Shown: positions 23,957-35,584 of the stretch, piece after piece
How the letters are laid out: every line of letters begins with the position of its first letter
Numbering within the stretch: position 1 is the stretch's first letter
Assembly: GCA_027405735.1 (NCBI GenBank)
Contig: JAPEHQ010000003.1
Coordinates: 930,001-994,000, forward strand
Source: Mucor racemosus
Taxonomy: Eukaryota; Mucoromycota; Mucoromycetes; Mucorales; Mucoraceae
Length of the DNA stretch: 64,000 nucleotides
Direction of reading: 5' to 3'
The notes under the pieces: model-generated
What the model was told of the DNA's origin: nothing
The model's input: the letters and a program-made list of their open reading frames with translations, nothing else
Databases searched by the model: none
Position numbers and translations under genes: made by a program

Positions 23957-26392
23957 ATGTCTTTCCAGTTAAAGTCAAACACAAAAAATGCACAGTTACT
24001 AAGCAGTGTCATTAGCTTGTACATGTCCAATGACAATTTGATCCATCAAAATTTATCTTTTATTTTGGATATTATTGTCAACCATCGTCTCTTTCACGAA
24101 CCCTCTTCCAGTGACGAGCCTAGTGATGAATTAGCTGCAGTATATAGAAAATGGACAGTTCGTTTGAACGCACTTTTGCAATCCAAGAATGTAGCTGCTC
24201 GTTGGTGTGGTATCACACTTGTCAGAATCACTTGTGAAAACTCTCACAATTTACTTATTGCTAATGCAAAGACATGGAGTGCACACTTATTGGGTTTTGT
24301 TGGTAAATCAGCAGAGCCTGTTGCTATTCATCAAGAATGCATAGAAACTCTCTCATTTTTGTTCTCGTATACTGTCGATAAACCAGAATTACAAAGAGAA
24401 GTAGCTACACCTAATTTACAACGATACAATCAACTTTTGCTTCAATTGGGCCGTAAGCAAGATTTATTAGCTACTGTGTTTTCTGCATTGACTGCCAATG
24501 TCAAATGCTTTCCCTCAACCGCTAGACACATTTCAGAGCAATGTCTTCAACTTTGTTTATCTTGTTTAGATGGATCAAGAGATTTAGACGACAAGACTAT
24601 CAAAGAAGCAAACAAATGTTTGGTATCTTTGTATAATGCTGGTGGTAAATCAGTGATGGCTGAGCAATGGAAAGATAGTATTTCTCGATTAATTGGCTCT
24701 GTGCATGAATGTTTGAATAGACTTTTCGATACTATAGATGAAGAATCCCAAGAAACAGAATTACCTAAATCATATCCTTTCCTTCCAGTGTCAACAGATT
24801 ATGTCGACGCTTTCCCCATTTTGATCAAGCGTATTCAACTTGTTCAAGATTGTATTTCTACCTTTTTGACGTAAGTCCTTCTTGCCTTTTTTTTAAGAAA
24901 TCAAATGCTAATTTACTATTGATATAGAACCTCTACTACCATTGTTGTTGGTGTACCTGTTGTTCATTTAGTTGATCTTATTTGCCGTATTTATAACGTT
25001 TATGAAGGATCACTGGTAATTATATCAAATGTAATGTCAATACGTACATCTTGAAATTTAACAGTTTGGCTTTTATAATAGATGCGAGACTATAAAGATA
25101 AAAGCGAGTTTTTCACATTGATGATGTGCCTTCCTTCCATTCATTTAAGCACAAGTAAAATGTTTACTAGTTTATTATATTGGTAAATATCAAATCTATT
25201 CATACATACAACACCTTTTATTTAAAAATATATGTCTTATTATAGTTCTGGACAAGAGATGATGAGATACAGTAAATTATTCTCAAGAATCTTACTTCGT
25301 CTTTTGAGTGAACATAAGCAAAAGAGAGCATTAAAATCATCTGTTTACAAATTGATTGCTTTATGTTTAGAGAAATGCGGTTATGCATTTGCTGAAAGTA
25401 TTCACAAACCTTTGATTGCTTCCATTTTAGAAGATTTACAGATTATCGAGAAAAAGGCTGCTGGCTTTGCCACCACAAATAATCAACAAAAGAAATCGCA
25501 CAAGAAGAGAAGAACAGATGTTACCAATTCAGATGCTTTATCAAACAAGCTTGTATCTGCCGCTTCCACCGAAGTTCAAATTGCAGCTTTGCAAACGCTT
25601 GATACATTGTTACAAGTCTTTGGATTTGCCATGGAAAATGGTCAAAGATCTTCTGTAGATGGCACTGTATTAAGCAGACTTCTCCAAATCATTCAACCTA
25701 CCGACATGTCTGATGAAGAAGTCATTTTGGTCAAGGCAGAACTTTACCAATGTTTAATTTCATCTGTATCACATCCCATTGAAACTCAAGCTAGCATCTT
25801 GCCTCATGCATCTCGCCTCTTTTCTGCTGGTATTAATGATCAATCTCACCAACTTCAAGTCATTTGTAAAAAGGGTTTGGCTATTTGCGATCTCATTATG
25901 CATTCTAGATTACCTCCAATTCAACGTGTATTACCCAAGACTTCTCCTACTGTTGTTGTTACAGCTCAAGAAATTGTAGAAGAAGACGAGGAAGAGGAGC
26001 AAGAAAATGTAGTTGATGATGATACTATAGAAGAAGAAGTTGTTGTTGCAAATGTCAAAAAAGTAGTAGTTGAACAGCAAGAGGAAAAGATTGCCCCTAT
26101 TCAACCTGTCAGTTTACCAATTACACCTGTCACTTTACCACCTGTGATTGAGAAATCCACTACTGTTGAAATAGTACCTGAAACCAAGCCCGTTACATTG
26201 GAACCAGTGACAATTGAAGAGGTGAGTGTCATTGAAACAGCTACTATTACACCTGCACCTACTGCTCCTGCTACTACATCCTCTAAACCAGTTGCATCTG
26301 AAACACAAGATGATGATATGGATATGGATATGGACATGGATATGCCAATGATCGACATGACAGGACCTGATAGCGAAGATGATGATGAATAG
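23957..26392 (+). CDS. rix1: Pre-rRNA-processing protein Rix1 (PELP1 family)
   Basis: Four exons: 23957-24870, 24928-25015, 25082-25182, 25246-26392 (749 aa). Rix1/PELP1 is a scaffold of the Rix1-Ipi1-Ipi3 complex that acts in ITS2 processing and 60S pre-ribosome maturation in the nucleus. The N-terminal half is an all-helical HEAT/ARM-like repeat region typical of the family (for example RWCGITLVRITCENS, ECIETLSFLFSY). A basic NLS-like patch (KKSHKKRRT) lies near residue 457. The C-terminus is strongly acidic, rich in Glu, Val, Pro and Thr, and ends in an Asp-Met repeat and DDDE, comparable with the Glu-rich tail of PELP1. The exon 3 donor at 25183 was preferred over the upstream AAGTAAAA because only it preserves frame. 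Confidence 0.85.
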
Positions 26393-26577
26393 ATTGATTT
26401 TTATGCGGTTTTTTGCCTTCTCTCTTTTTTTTTTACATAGATTTTACCTTTTTGATGTTGTGGCAATCCTTACCACATATCCAAGCGCCCATTTAAATAA
26501 ATAAAAATTACAATATAAATCTTGCAACACAAACAAAATTTTCCCTCTTTTCTTTTTAAGCTTTCAAAAGAAATAAA

Positions 26578-28148
26578 ATGTTGCAAGCCTTTCTCGATTC
26601 TCTTACAAAACCATCAGAGCTTGCTGCTTTGTATAAATACAAATTTTCTGCTAAATCTGCTCCTGCTAAACGTCTTCAACAAACTTTAGCAAAGGACGCG
26701 TCCAAGAAACGTTGCTATGACTTTTTAAATATGGTAAAAGAGATTTCTGCATGGTTTTTTTTTCCTAGGGGGAAAGGGGACGTTAATCCAACTTTTTTTT
26801 TTTGTTTTTTTTTTTTTACATTAGACATCAAGAAGTTTTGCTGCTGTTATTCAAGAATTAGATGACCAATTAAGAGATGCTGTAAGATAGAGTATATTGA
26901 ATCATTTCTGAGTGAAACATTAACCTTTGTATAGGTTTGTTTATTCTATCTTGTTTTGCGTGGTTTGGACACAATTGAAGATGACATGACCTTAGATTTG
27001 GATAGAAAGGTTGAATTATTAAGATCTTTTGATCAAATTATTTATAAAAAAGGATGGACATTCACTGAAAGTAAGTTTTATATACTTATTAAGTGAACCT
27101 ATGCTGATAGTTTGGGACAATTTAGATGGTCCTAACGAGAAAGATCGTGCTTTATTGGTTCATTTCGATGTTGTTATCGATGAATTCCTTCGTCTTAAGC
27201 CTGAATTTCAAAGTGTTATTGCTAATATTACTAAATTAATGGGTAACGGTATGGCTGATTATGCTACTGGCGAGCATCGTGAAAATACCTCTATCGCTAC
27301 CATCAAGGACTTTGATCTCTATTGTCACTATGTTGCTGGTCTCGTTGGTTATGGCCTTTCGGACCTCTTTGCCGCTTCTGGTCTTGAATCGGAGGAACTC
27401 GCAAAGGACAAGGCTTTGTCTAATTCAATGGGTCTTTTCTTGCAAAAGACCAACATTATCCGTGATTATCGTGAGGATTTAGATGATGGTCGTCAATTCT
27501 GGCCTCGTGAAATTTGGGGTAAATATACTGATAATTTTAGTGATTTCATCAAGCCCGAGAACAAATTAAAGGTAATATTTATATTTCTTTTGTGAATTGT
27601 AACACACATTGAACATTTCCGAATATTTAGGCACAATATTGTTTGAGTAATATGGTCTTGAATGTCTTGAATGATGTTCCTCAAGTTCTTACCTATCTCT
27701 CAAAACTTAAAAATCAATCTGTATTCAATTTCTGTGCTATTCCTCAAGTCATGGCAATTTCTACACTTGCTTTAGTCTTCAACAACCTTGATATTTATCA
27801 ACGTAACATCAAGATTCGTAAGGGCGAGGCTGTGAAGTTGATTTTGGACAGCACAGATATGGACAATGTTGTTGCTATCTTTAGACAATACGTTTTTGAG
27901 ATTTCCAGAAAGAACGAGGCAACAGATCCCAACTTTATGGAGGTTTCCATGGCTATTGGAAGAGTAAGTTTGCGATCAAAACAGGAGATATTTTAGACTA
28001 ACATGCATTATAGATTGAACAATGGATCGCTGCCAATTACAAACCTTCTGCTAAAGCCCTTCAAAAGGCTCAAAAACCCAACCTCATCTTTCCCATTGTC
28101 TTGGGTCTTATTGGTGTTATGTTTATGAATTATTTCAGGAGCTCTTAA
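26578..28148 (+). CDS. erg9: Squalene synthase (farnesyl-diphosphate farnesyltransferase)
   Basis: Six exons: 26578-26733, 26825-26881, 26935-27070, 27126-27571, 27631-27963, 28014-28148 (420 aa, typical length). It condenses two farnesyl diphosphates to presqualene diphosphate and reduces this with NADPH to squalene, the first committed step of ergosterol synthesis, at the ER. Both Asp-rich Mg-diphosphate motifs are present: LDTIEDDMT (about residue 82) and NIIRDYREDLDDGRQFWP (about residues 210-228). TSRSFAAVIQEL at the start of exon 2 is the conserved substrate-binding segment. The C-terminus has a hydrophobic anchor (LIFPIVLGLIGVMFMNYF), as in other fungal Erg9 proteins. It is co-directional with rix1, 185 bp downstream. 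Confidence 0.96.
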
Positions 28149-28349
28149 AACAATTATATCATCATCTTTGTCATGCAACCCCCCCCCCCTTCTTAAAGTA
28201 ATTTTAGGCTCTTTATGTTAAATCATTTCAATTTTCTATAATAATAATATATCACAATTAGAAAAAAAAACCTTTTGAAAAATATACATTTAAAAATATA
28301 AGGATGGGGAATCTAGTGTATTATTGTACAATTGAAGATGTCAAATCAA

Positions 28350-29525
28350 TCAAGAAGCATGATTTTTAAAGTATTGAGTAAGGTTTTCATACACTAAAAA
28401 TGTAATACAGGTTCCAGGCAATACACGGAAGATGTTGGGGGCTAATCCTTTGTAAAATCCAACGTAACCTTCTGCTTGGACCAATTTTTTACCACAATCA
28501 ATAACACCAGTGTAAGTATCTCTTGTAGCACGATTCTACATGTACTCATTTAATAATCGCCGTATTTGGACATTTTTAAATATAAATCTTACCTGTAATC
28601 TACTTTTCAACACTTGATATGGATAAGTAACTACTGTAGCAGCGACTTTGGAAGTAGAAGCCATCAATAAATATTCAGTTTGACTCAATTGAGCGTTTAA
28701 TTCTTCTGTGGATGTAAGCCCCTTTTTGTGTCTAATATCATTCCTCTTCTTTTTCATTTCTTCATAAACCATAAATTGAATGGCTCCATGGGAAACACCA
28801 AATAATGCAGGTACAATTCCTCTGTATAATCCACGAATACCTTCCTCCATATATAATCTCTTTAATCCATCCAACAAACCATTGTATGCATCTGGGGTAT
28901 TATAAGAGGTTGTACACATGCGAGTTTTGACAACCCATAACGGATTGGCCATCATAGCTGTAAGTGCGCCTGCCTCGGCTGATGCTGTCAAGTGCTGCAC
29001 AGCAGATAACTTACCCCCATCATCCTTTTTCATGTACTTTTTAATCAAACTATACCTAAATTTTTGCATTGTTCAAATGTCAAATTCAGTGTTTCTGCTT
29101 TTAAAGACATCTAAAAACCTACCATCCGAAATAAAATCCCCAGCTAATGGTTGCTCCTGCCATATTAGGTGTTACTCCTCTATATAAACCTCTCCAAACA
29201 CCTTCATCCTTTACAATTGCTTTAAATGATCGAATAGTTCCACCAACAACAGGTCTTTTCTCGGAATAACGTGCAGAATCGACTAAATTTCATCATTAGA
29301 CTTTATGGAATGAGCAATTTATTTATCTTTCTTTACCTTGAAATCGAATTTTGATAAGATCGAGGGGGTGTAAGAGGGCTGTCGATACCATACCAGCACC
29401 AAAGCCAGCTAAAGCTTGGTCCTGTCAAGTAAAAGTTAATACGAGTCATAATTAATAATCAAATAATCTTTTACAGTGTGAGGAGACCCAGTAAATGATT
29501 TTGTGTTTGAGGTAGCGGTAGCCAT
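28350..29525 (-). CDS. Mitochondrial carrier, FAD/folate type (FLX1/SLC25A32-like)
   Basis: Five exons on the minus strand: 29525-29475, 29421-29337, 29282-29123, 29055-28593, 28535-28350 (314 aa, normal for the family). It is an inner mitochondrial membrane solute carrier with the threefold repeat. The three signature motifs are HPLDLIKIRFQ, NPLWVVKTRMC and YPYQVLKSRLQ, each opening a repeat, with matching PX[DE]XX[KR] or its variants. LYRGVTPNMAGATISWGFYFGWY and IRGLYRGIVPALFGVSHGAIQ after repeats 1 and 2 are typical of the FAD/folate/pyridine nucleotide branch, and NPLWVVKTRM favours Flx1/SLC25A32. The substrate is inferred from this resemblance only. It converges with erg9 (201 bp apart). 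A poly-C tract (about 10 C) lies in the shared 3' region near 28180. Confidence 0.85.
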
Positions 29526-29814
29526 GATTTGTATAATTTAAGAAGGATAGAAAAAAGGAAGAAAGAAGTTTTTTTTTTTATTTTTTATATAAAGAGTTTC
29601 AAAAAAAGAAAAAGGAAAAATATTAAGACTTCAAAAGGGCACTTTATTTTTAGCGTACAATGAGAAATGTGGAGAAACCTTGTCGTTTAAAGGGTATATT
29701 CATCATGATTTTAGACCTCCGGGGGGGTGTTTACTACTACTACATGGTATCATGGGAAAAAATAGAGCGGTAGATTTTTATTAATAAAGGTATTTACAAG
29801 AAAAAAGGTATGGT

Positions 29815-30565
29815 TTAGCACAAAATATTTTCTAAATTCATATTTCTTTCAGTATGATTAAATGAAGCGGCTTCTTCTTCCCCTTCTTCTTCTTGAGAAT
29901 TTACTACAATTTTAGGTGGAGGAGCAGGAGGAGTTACAGTCGGTGATGGAGGAGAAGACAAAGAAGCATTGGCCGATTTGTTGAGTTTAATCAAATCCAT
30001 TGGCTTTAAACTAGAAGAAGGCAATGGTGTAACAGATGAAATGTTAGTATTAACTTTCTTTGATCTGTTGATATCTGATGTTGACATGGACCAAGAATCT
30101 TCTTCGCCTTCCTCTTCTTCTAATACTTCTACATCTTCTTCTGATTCTATTGATTTGTTTGTTGTTGTAGAAGATGGTGGTGGTGCTGGATGAGCAGAGA
30201 ATTGATTTGTATATTGATCTACTTCTTTAGGTAGCATTGATTTTGATTTTTGTGGCTGTTGAGGCAATGGCAGATCTTCTGCCCTGGATGGAGAATTTTC
30301 AATTACTTTTTTAAGATATGTTATATAATCAATTGCGCTTTGAAGTATAGTCATTTTATGAAGGTTTTCTCTATCTGAACAGGAGGGAATGAGATCTTTT
30401 AATTGGAGGATTTTATCGTTTATTCTTTCTCTTCTACGACGTTCAATGGCACTATGAGATACTTTTCTAGCTTGCTCTCTTTGATCTGCTGTTGAATTTG
30501 AAGTAGTAGATGATACAGAATCATGTCGAATGCCAAAAGGTATTGGACTAGCAGGAGGAACATTA

Positions 30566-30606
<41 letters not shown>

Positions 30607-31047
30607 GGGATGAAGTTGAGGTGATATCTGCATTGGATAAGGATAGAAATTATAGGAAGGTGCTAATGTTGACGGTGAAATAACTGCTGTGGTTGCTGCT
30701 GTTGGAGTAGATGTTGGAGATTTAGGTAAAATTCTTTGAACTGCTGTTGCTGCTGCTAATGTTGTAGTAGTCGTTGATGATGTAGATGATAAAGTAGGTG
30801 ACAAACTGGGAGAGATTGGAGGCTGAGGTCCAACTGACAAAAAGTATGGATGTTGATGATATACATGATAATAAGAAGGCATTAAATGTGGTGGTGGATA
30901 TGGTATAAGAGGGGGAGGGAGAGCGACTTGAGTCGGTTGTAATGGTGCTGTTGTAACCGACTTTTTTCTTCTTTTATTGGGCGGAGGTGGCATATTTGAA
31001 GATGAGGAAGAGGAAGAAGAAGAAGAAGCAATGTTATTATTCGGCAT
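29815..31047 (-). CDS. bHLH transcription factor
   Basis: Single exon, 410 aa. A bHLH domain lies at about residues 195-250: basic region SHSAIERRRRERIND with the His-Glu-Arg triad that predicts CACGTG-type E-box binding, helix 1 KILQLKDLIPSC, loop, and helix 2 TILQSAIDYITYLKKVI. A possible nuclear localisation signal is PNKRRKKS near the N-terminus. The rest is low complexity: poly-Ser, an alanine run encoded by GCT/GCA-type triplets, Pro-rich and Thr-rich stretches, and acidic Glu runs, probably activation regions. It is too divergent outside the bHLH to name an orthologue. The stop codon directly follows ENILC. Confidence 0.88.
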
Positions 31048-32528
31048 AAATCCTTAATAAATGTTCCAAAGTTAGATAGATGTGGGGCATAGAAAGAAAA
31101 AAGGATTTCGATTTGGAAGAAGGGGCAAAGGGAAAAAATAATAGAGATACAGCTTGAAAAAGAACATGAGGAAGAACCACAATATTGAACCCAATAGCAT
31201 AATAGAATTGATGCAGCGTGGTATACAGATACCATAGAAATCCTGTCAATTTACCAATTACGATCGACAATAATAGAACGTGCTGTTGTGATTGGAGGAC
31301 TTTTGGGTCACGTTGGTAATTATTAAAGAATTAAAAAGTTTGTTTCTCTCGCATTTCTCCTTGAATGATCTACATTAAATTATACAGTGAGAGATTTCGT
31401 AGTCCAAAAAAAGAATCAAGAGATTTACTAATGTATATAGAACTAGTAGAAATAATAAATACACAGATAGAACATCTTGCGTTTCTTAATGATCTTTTTT
31501 TTTCCTTGTTTGAAACTACATAAATAAAAAAAAAACTCGGGGATATGTTGAATAATATGATCAGAAGCTCAATATTCATGAAATCCCATGTTACTCAAAA
31601 GATTTCTGATTTTAACTGATTTGTTTGTATATGTCAACAGAAAAGCTGGTTCATTTTTGTTTATATAATGTGCAAAAGATGTAACAGTTCTTGCATAAAT
31701 AAGTGCAGAATCTATCAAGTAAATTTATGTTTTTGGTATCAGAAGATTATCTAGGGATCAGAAAATACACTACATAATAATGCATCAAACAAAAAAGTAT
31801 TGCCATTTAATATTCAATTCTTAGTAAAAAAAACAAAACAAAAAAAAAGCTCTGAAACTTGCAGTTTGGCTATGATCGTATTTAGATGTTCAGAATCGCT
31901 ATATGTTTATCATTTAAATACATCGATTTGAAATATAAAATAGATTGTCGGAGTGTTGTAACAAACCCATTGTTCTTCAAATTCTTTTTGAGATCGACCT
32001 TCCGATGATAATGATGCGGAATTAAATATCTTACTGATGATTAAATATGGATATTTGAAAAGATCTATATACTGAAAAGCAGCTTAAAAAGTAAGTTTAT
32101 GTCATATGCGTTTTGCGCAAAACAATTGTATAAAAAAATATTTGCTTTTCTATGGCCAGCTCCAGAATCAAAACAAACATTTTGGACAACCAATATCTTC
32201 AAAAACAGAGTACAATTGCTATTCTTTCGTGGATCTTGTAATAGATGGGTTTTTTATAGCACGCGTTATTTATGAGTCAGAATAAATCCCCTGAAAATCT
32301 GCTATGAACTGCTTAAATGCTTGTAATACACGAAAAACAGGCTAATTCATGCAAACCAAAAGAAAGACAGGTTGATCGACTGCGATTACTATGTTAACCT
32401 CATAAACAATTTTGCGATTGTTTTTATAATGCTTTGATTTACATTTTGAGGTTTTGGCTCCTAAGTCAAATGATTACGAAAATTTGAAAAGTACCAACTT
32501 AAAAAAAACGAAAAACAAATAGAGTTTA
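31048..32528. other. Intergenic, upstream of the bHLH gene
   Basis: About 1.5 kb of AT-rich sequence, presumably the promoter of the bHLH gene followed by the edge of the repeat island. No coding exon or RNA gene recognised. Confidence 0.5.
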
Positions 32529-33005
32529 TTTACAGCAACAATGTTTTTTTGCTCGAGCATAGACTTAAATAGCACTTAGTGCTTAAATTTATATGCAAGC
32601 CAAATCTAAGGTTATAAATGTTACTTTCATTATGAAGAAAAAATCTCTTAATTCTCTTAATTGTGCCACATTAAGAGAAATAAGAAAATTTTCACTGCTT
32701 ATTTTTTTTTAAAGTTTTGTCTTATTTTCCTTAATGCGGCACAATTAAGGGAATTAAGGGATTTTTTCTTCATAGTGTTTATCACTCATAAAATTTAAAC
32801 AAATTAACCTTCTTTAAACTTACCATTTTAGTTTACGATTGTCAGCTGTAAAAAGATTTGTTTTCAAGTATAGCTACGACCAAAACTATGGTTATTATTA
32901 TACAAGTCATTATATTATTCTTTTTTTATTTTTGTTTCTATATCATTTGAAATTTTATCACTTTTCTGGAACATTTCGTGGGTTTGTAGACAGTTCTAGC
33001 TTTTC
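32529..33005 (+). repeat. Dispersed repeat R, copy 2 (carries MITE insertion)
   Basis: Same sequence as 17819-18147, interrupted by the 150-bp element at 32628-32777. The similarity ends at TCTAGCTTTTCT, exactly where the hairpin array begins. Confidence 0.85.
32628..32777 (+). mobile_element. CACTA-like MITE (150 bp)
   Basis: Repeat copy R1 shows the empty site GTTACTTTATCAC. In R2 a 150-bp block sits between TTT (32625-32627) and TTT (32778-32780), a 3-bp target duplication. The block is almost entirely two inverted repeats of about 60 bp. The right end, read inward, is CACTATGAAGAAAAAATCCC; the left end is CATTATGAAGAAAAAATCTC. They then share CTTAATT-CTTAATTGTGCC. CACTA termini with a 3-bp duplication are the hallmark of the CACTA/CMC superfamily. 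The visible arm differences are mostly C/T transitions. There is no coding capacity. Confidence 0.85.
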
Positions 33006-33008
33006 TCA

Positions 33009-33370
33009 AGGCTCGTTAAAGTTAGACGAGCTTACAAAAAAGCTCGTTCAACCTCGACGAGCTTTTTTTTTGCGCGTGACTAGAGCTCGTTTACCCCACA
33101 CGAGCTTTTATATGCAGCGACTAAAACTCATCATCTCAATGCGAGCTTTATTTTACCTTTCCAGGGACAAATATCTAAAATAAAGCAACTTATGAATGTC
33201 AATTGATAATTATCTAAAGTAATAATGTCATATCATTTACTAATTATTATTTAAATTTGAACTTTTTGAAAAGAAGTCAAAAGCTCGTCTTTCTCAAACG
33301 AGCTTTTTAAAAAAAAGTCAAAAGCTCGGCTGGTTGTGGCGAGCTTTGGTCAAGCTCGTCCAAGGCTCGG
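33009..33370 (+). repeat. Array of hairpins sharing an AGCTCGT/ACGAGCT stem
   Basis: Five inverted repeats use the same 7-10 bp stem and 8-10 nt loops: 33009-33032, 33040-33063, 33084-33106, 33279-33307 and 33321-33347. Arms read AAGCTCGT ... ACGAGCTT with small variations (GGCTCGT, AGCTCGG). Additional single arms lie at about 33141, 33352 and 33363. Loops are unrelated to one another. Poly-T follows several right arms. The array starts where repeat R ends and is absent next to R copy 1. Function unknown. Confidence 0.75.
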
Positions 33371-34059
33371 CTCGTGTTTTATTCCTACATGTATATTTTA
33401 CTTTTATAAATCCTTTAAAATTTGTGGTTTTGTAGACTTTTTTTCGAATCTGGTTGTACCACTTTATATATACTTTTCAAGTTAACCCCGTTATTAGGCG
33501 AATGTTGTATGTTATATTTTATACTTTACTTAAAACAAGTCTTCGAATAATTAATTAATTATTTATAAAATTGAACCATAATTTTTGTATGAAATTTCGA
33601 TACCCACCTCTCACAGCTGCTTGGGATATTTAAACAGCCGCGTCCGGACTGTCCGGTAATTTTTCTAAAAATTTACAGCTTGGAAATATTATTAGATGGC
33701 CGCATCTGGAGATTGCTCGGCATTTTTTTTGGAAGAGCGGCCATTGACAAAAATGTGGATCGTATATTCAATTTATGATAAAAAAACACCCTTTTTTAAA
33801 ACACACTCAGGGGTTTATAAATGAGCCAAAAAATTCTATGGGTCTAATGTCTAATTTCCTTTCTTTTATTTTCATTATTTTCAATGTCAGTTGAAAAAAA
33901 TAAGTATTATAGTACTTTTGATTATAATTTTTACGCCATTTTATTAGGTTGTCTTCATCTCTCATTCATGAAGGTCTTTTGTTCATAAAGCCATATAATA
34001 ATTACGATATATGTTTATTAATAAACTTTTCACTAGGATTTCACAAACAACGCATCGTA

Positions 34060-34395
34060 TTACGGTTAACCGAGTTTGACTGCTTTAACGGGCCGTTTTT
34101 TATGCAAACTCGAATGAGGGTATTCGAGTTTCTTCTTTTCTTTTTTTGTTAGCTAAGCTCGAAAACAGGATTGAAAAAATACTTCAAGTTGTGAAACTGT
34201 CAAATATGCTATTATCAATTCATAATCCCATATTAACTTGACAAGATTGATATTAACAGCCTCCTTAAGGCAAACCAATACTTGCTCCCACCCCGTTTTT
34301 TATCTGGGTTACAAAAGAACGGGCCGTTTTCCAACTCGAATCGAATGGCCGTTTCCGTTAAAACTCGATTCAAACTCGAATCGAAGCCCATTCCT
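34060..34395 (+). repeat. Cluster of ACTCGAA / TTCGAGT motifs
   Basis: Two neighbouring groups. At 34105-34132 there is a hairpin AACTCGAAT ... ATTCGAGTT. At 34335-34385 a series of direct copies of ACTCGAATCGAA or ACTCGATTC is interspersed with CGGGCCGTTTT / GGCCGTTTCCG words. The word CGGGCCGTTTT also precedes the first group (34089). This suggests a duplicated ~50-bp unit. No known family recognised. Confidence 0.5.
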
Positions 34396-34711
34396 ACTTT
34401 TCACTATGTTAAAAACTGACATAGTGCCCCGATTGTTGATTTAATTTCCTCAAGAAATATCCAGTGGATAAATAATTTGTATTATTTTTGCAGTGGAATT
34501 ACATACTAAAAACGCTTGATAAAAATAAAACAACCTAAATTCCAAGTGTCGCTCATAAGATATGATGCCATTTGAAATGTGAACAACAATAATAAACAAA
34601 CGCTTCAATTGAACACAATAACAAAAAACGCATGCTAAAAATATGAAATATCTTTTTGAACCATACATGTCGTGTAGATGATAGCACCCTTGATCACGGC
34701 GCAATCAATTA

Positions 34712-35205
34712 CAGTCGTGATTCGATTTAGTGGAATCGTTGGGAGGGAGAAAAGTGTCCACTAAATCGAATTTTCCACTAAATCGAATAAATAATTTTCC
34801 GTAATATTGGATCAAAAAATGAGAATATAAAGGCGTTACTAGTTTATAGTATTAAATAATATTTTTAATAAAAACTTTTCATATTCGAGTAACTGAATTG
34901 AACAGTGGATAACAAGAAATTTAATAAAAGACTGAGGTAAATTAAGCTCGTGATTTAGTTACTCTCCATACTTCTTCTAATTTCATGGCTACCAGATCAA
35001 GCTATTGCCGGCTAAATACAGTTTTATCCAATAGTATTTATATTTTACTAATATAGTGGACTGGTAGAAACGAAATTGTCCACTATCCACTGAATCGATT
35101 CAGTGGATTTAGGCAGTAAAATTATTAAAAAAAACGGGAGATTTCAAACTGTCCATTAAATCGAAAATCCGTTATTTATGAGTCCACTAAATCGAATCAC
35201 GACTG
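34712..35205 (+). mobile_element. Pogo-type MITE, copy 1 (494 bp)
   Basis: Terminal inverted repeats CAGTCGTGATTCGATTTAGT at both ends, flanked by a TA duplication. The uninserted module U reads CAATCAATTACACAAATG here. CAGT...TCGATTTA termini with TA targets are typical of pogo/Tigger/Fot1-type DNA transposons. There is no transposase, so non-autonomous. Sub-terminal copies of the GATTTAGTGG word recur in both orientations. It appears nearly identical, as a reverse complement, to 35585-36078. Confidence 0.88.
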
Positions 35206-35584
35206 TACACAAATGACATATATATCAAAACAGGATTCTATCCAAATCAATAATGATAATAAACAAAGATATCAATTCAGTCAACTGCTCATCTATATCG
35301 AAGTTGCACTATCAATATAAATAAGATTCAAGCATATAAAAACTATCCCTTAAAAATCAAGGTTACATAAAATAGATATAACAGAAATAAGCAAAACAAC
35401 CATTTCCGAAAAGGTCGATATTGTCACACTTGACATCAATCCCTTATGGTCAATGCTCTACACAATTTACCCCTTAAAATATCAAATCAATAATAATGTA
35501 ACGTGCCACCAGCTTTAAATCTGTGTAAACTTTAATTTTGTTTCAATTTTTATTTATTTTGGAACTCCGCCATTTCAATATATA

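Noticed and set aside
26101..26358. Minus-strand ORF opposite the rix1 C-terminus
   Set aside because: It is a shadow of the low-complexity Val/Thr/Pro/Asp-Met coding region.
32839..33183. 114-codon plus-strand ORF
   Set aside because: It runs from repeat R through the hairpin array, two unrelated sequence types, and has no homologue in R copy 1.
33009..33370. CRISPR-like array
   Set aside because: The repeated unit is a short palindromic stem with variable small loops and irregular spacing, in a eukaryotic context; no direct repeats of 24-37 nt.
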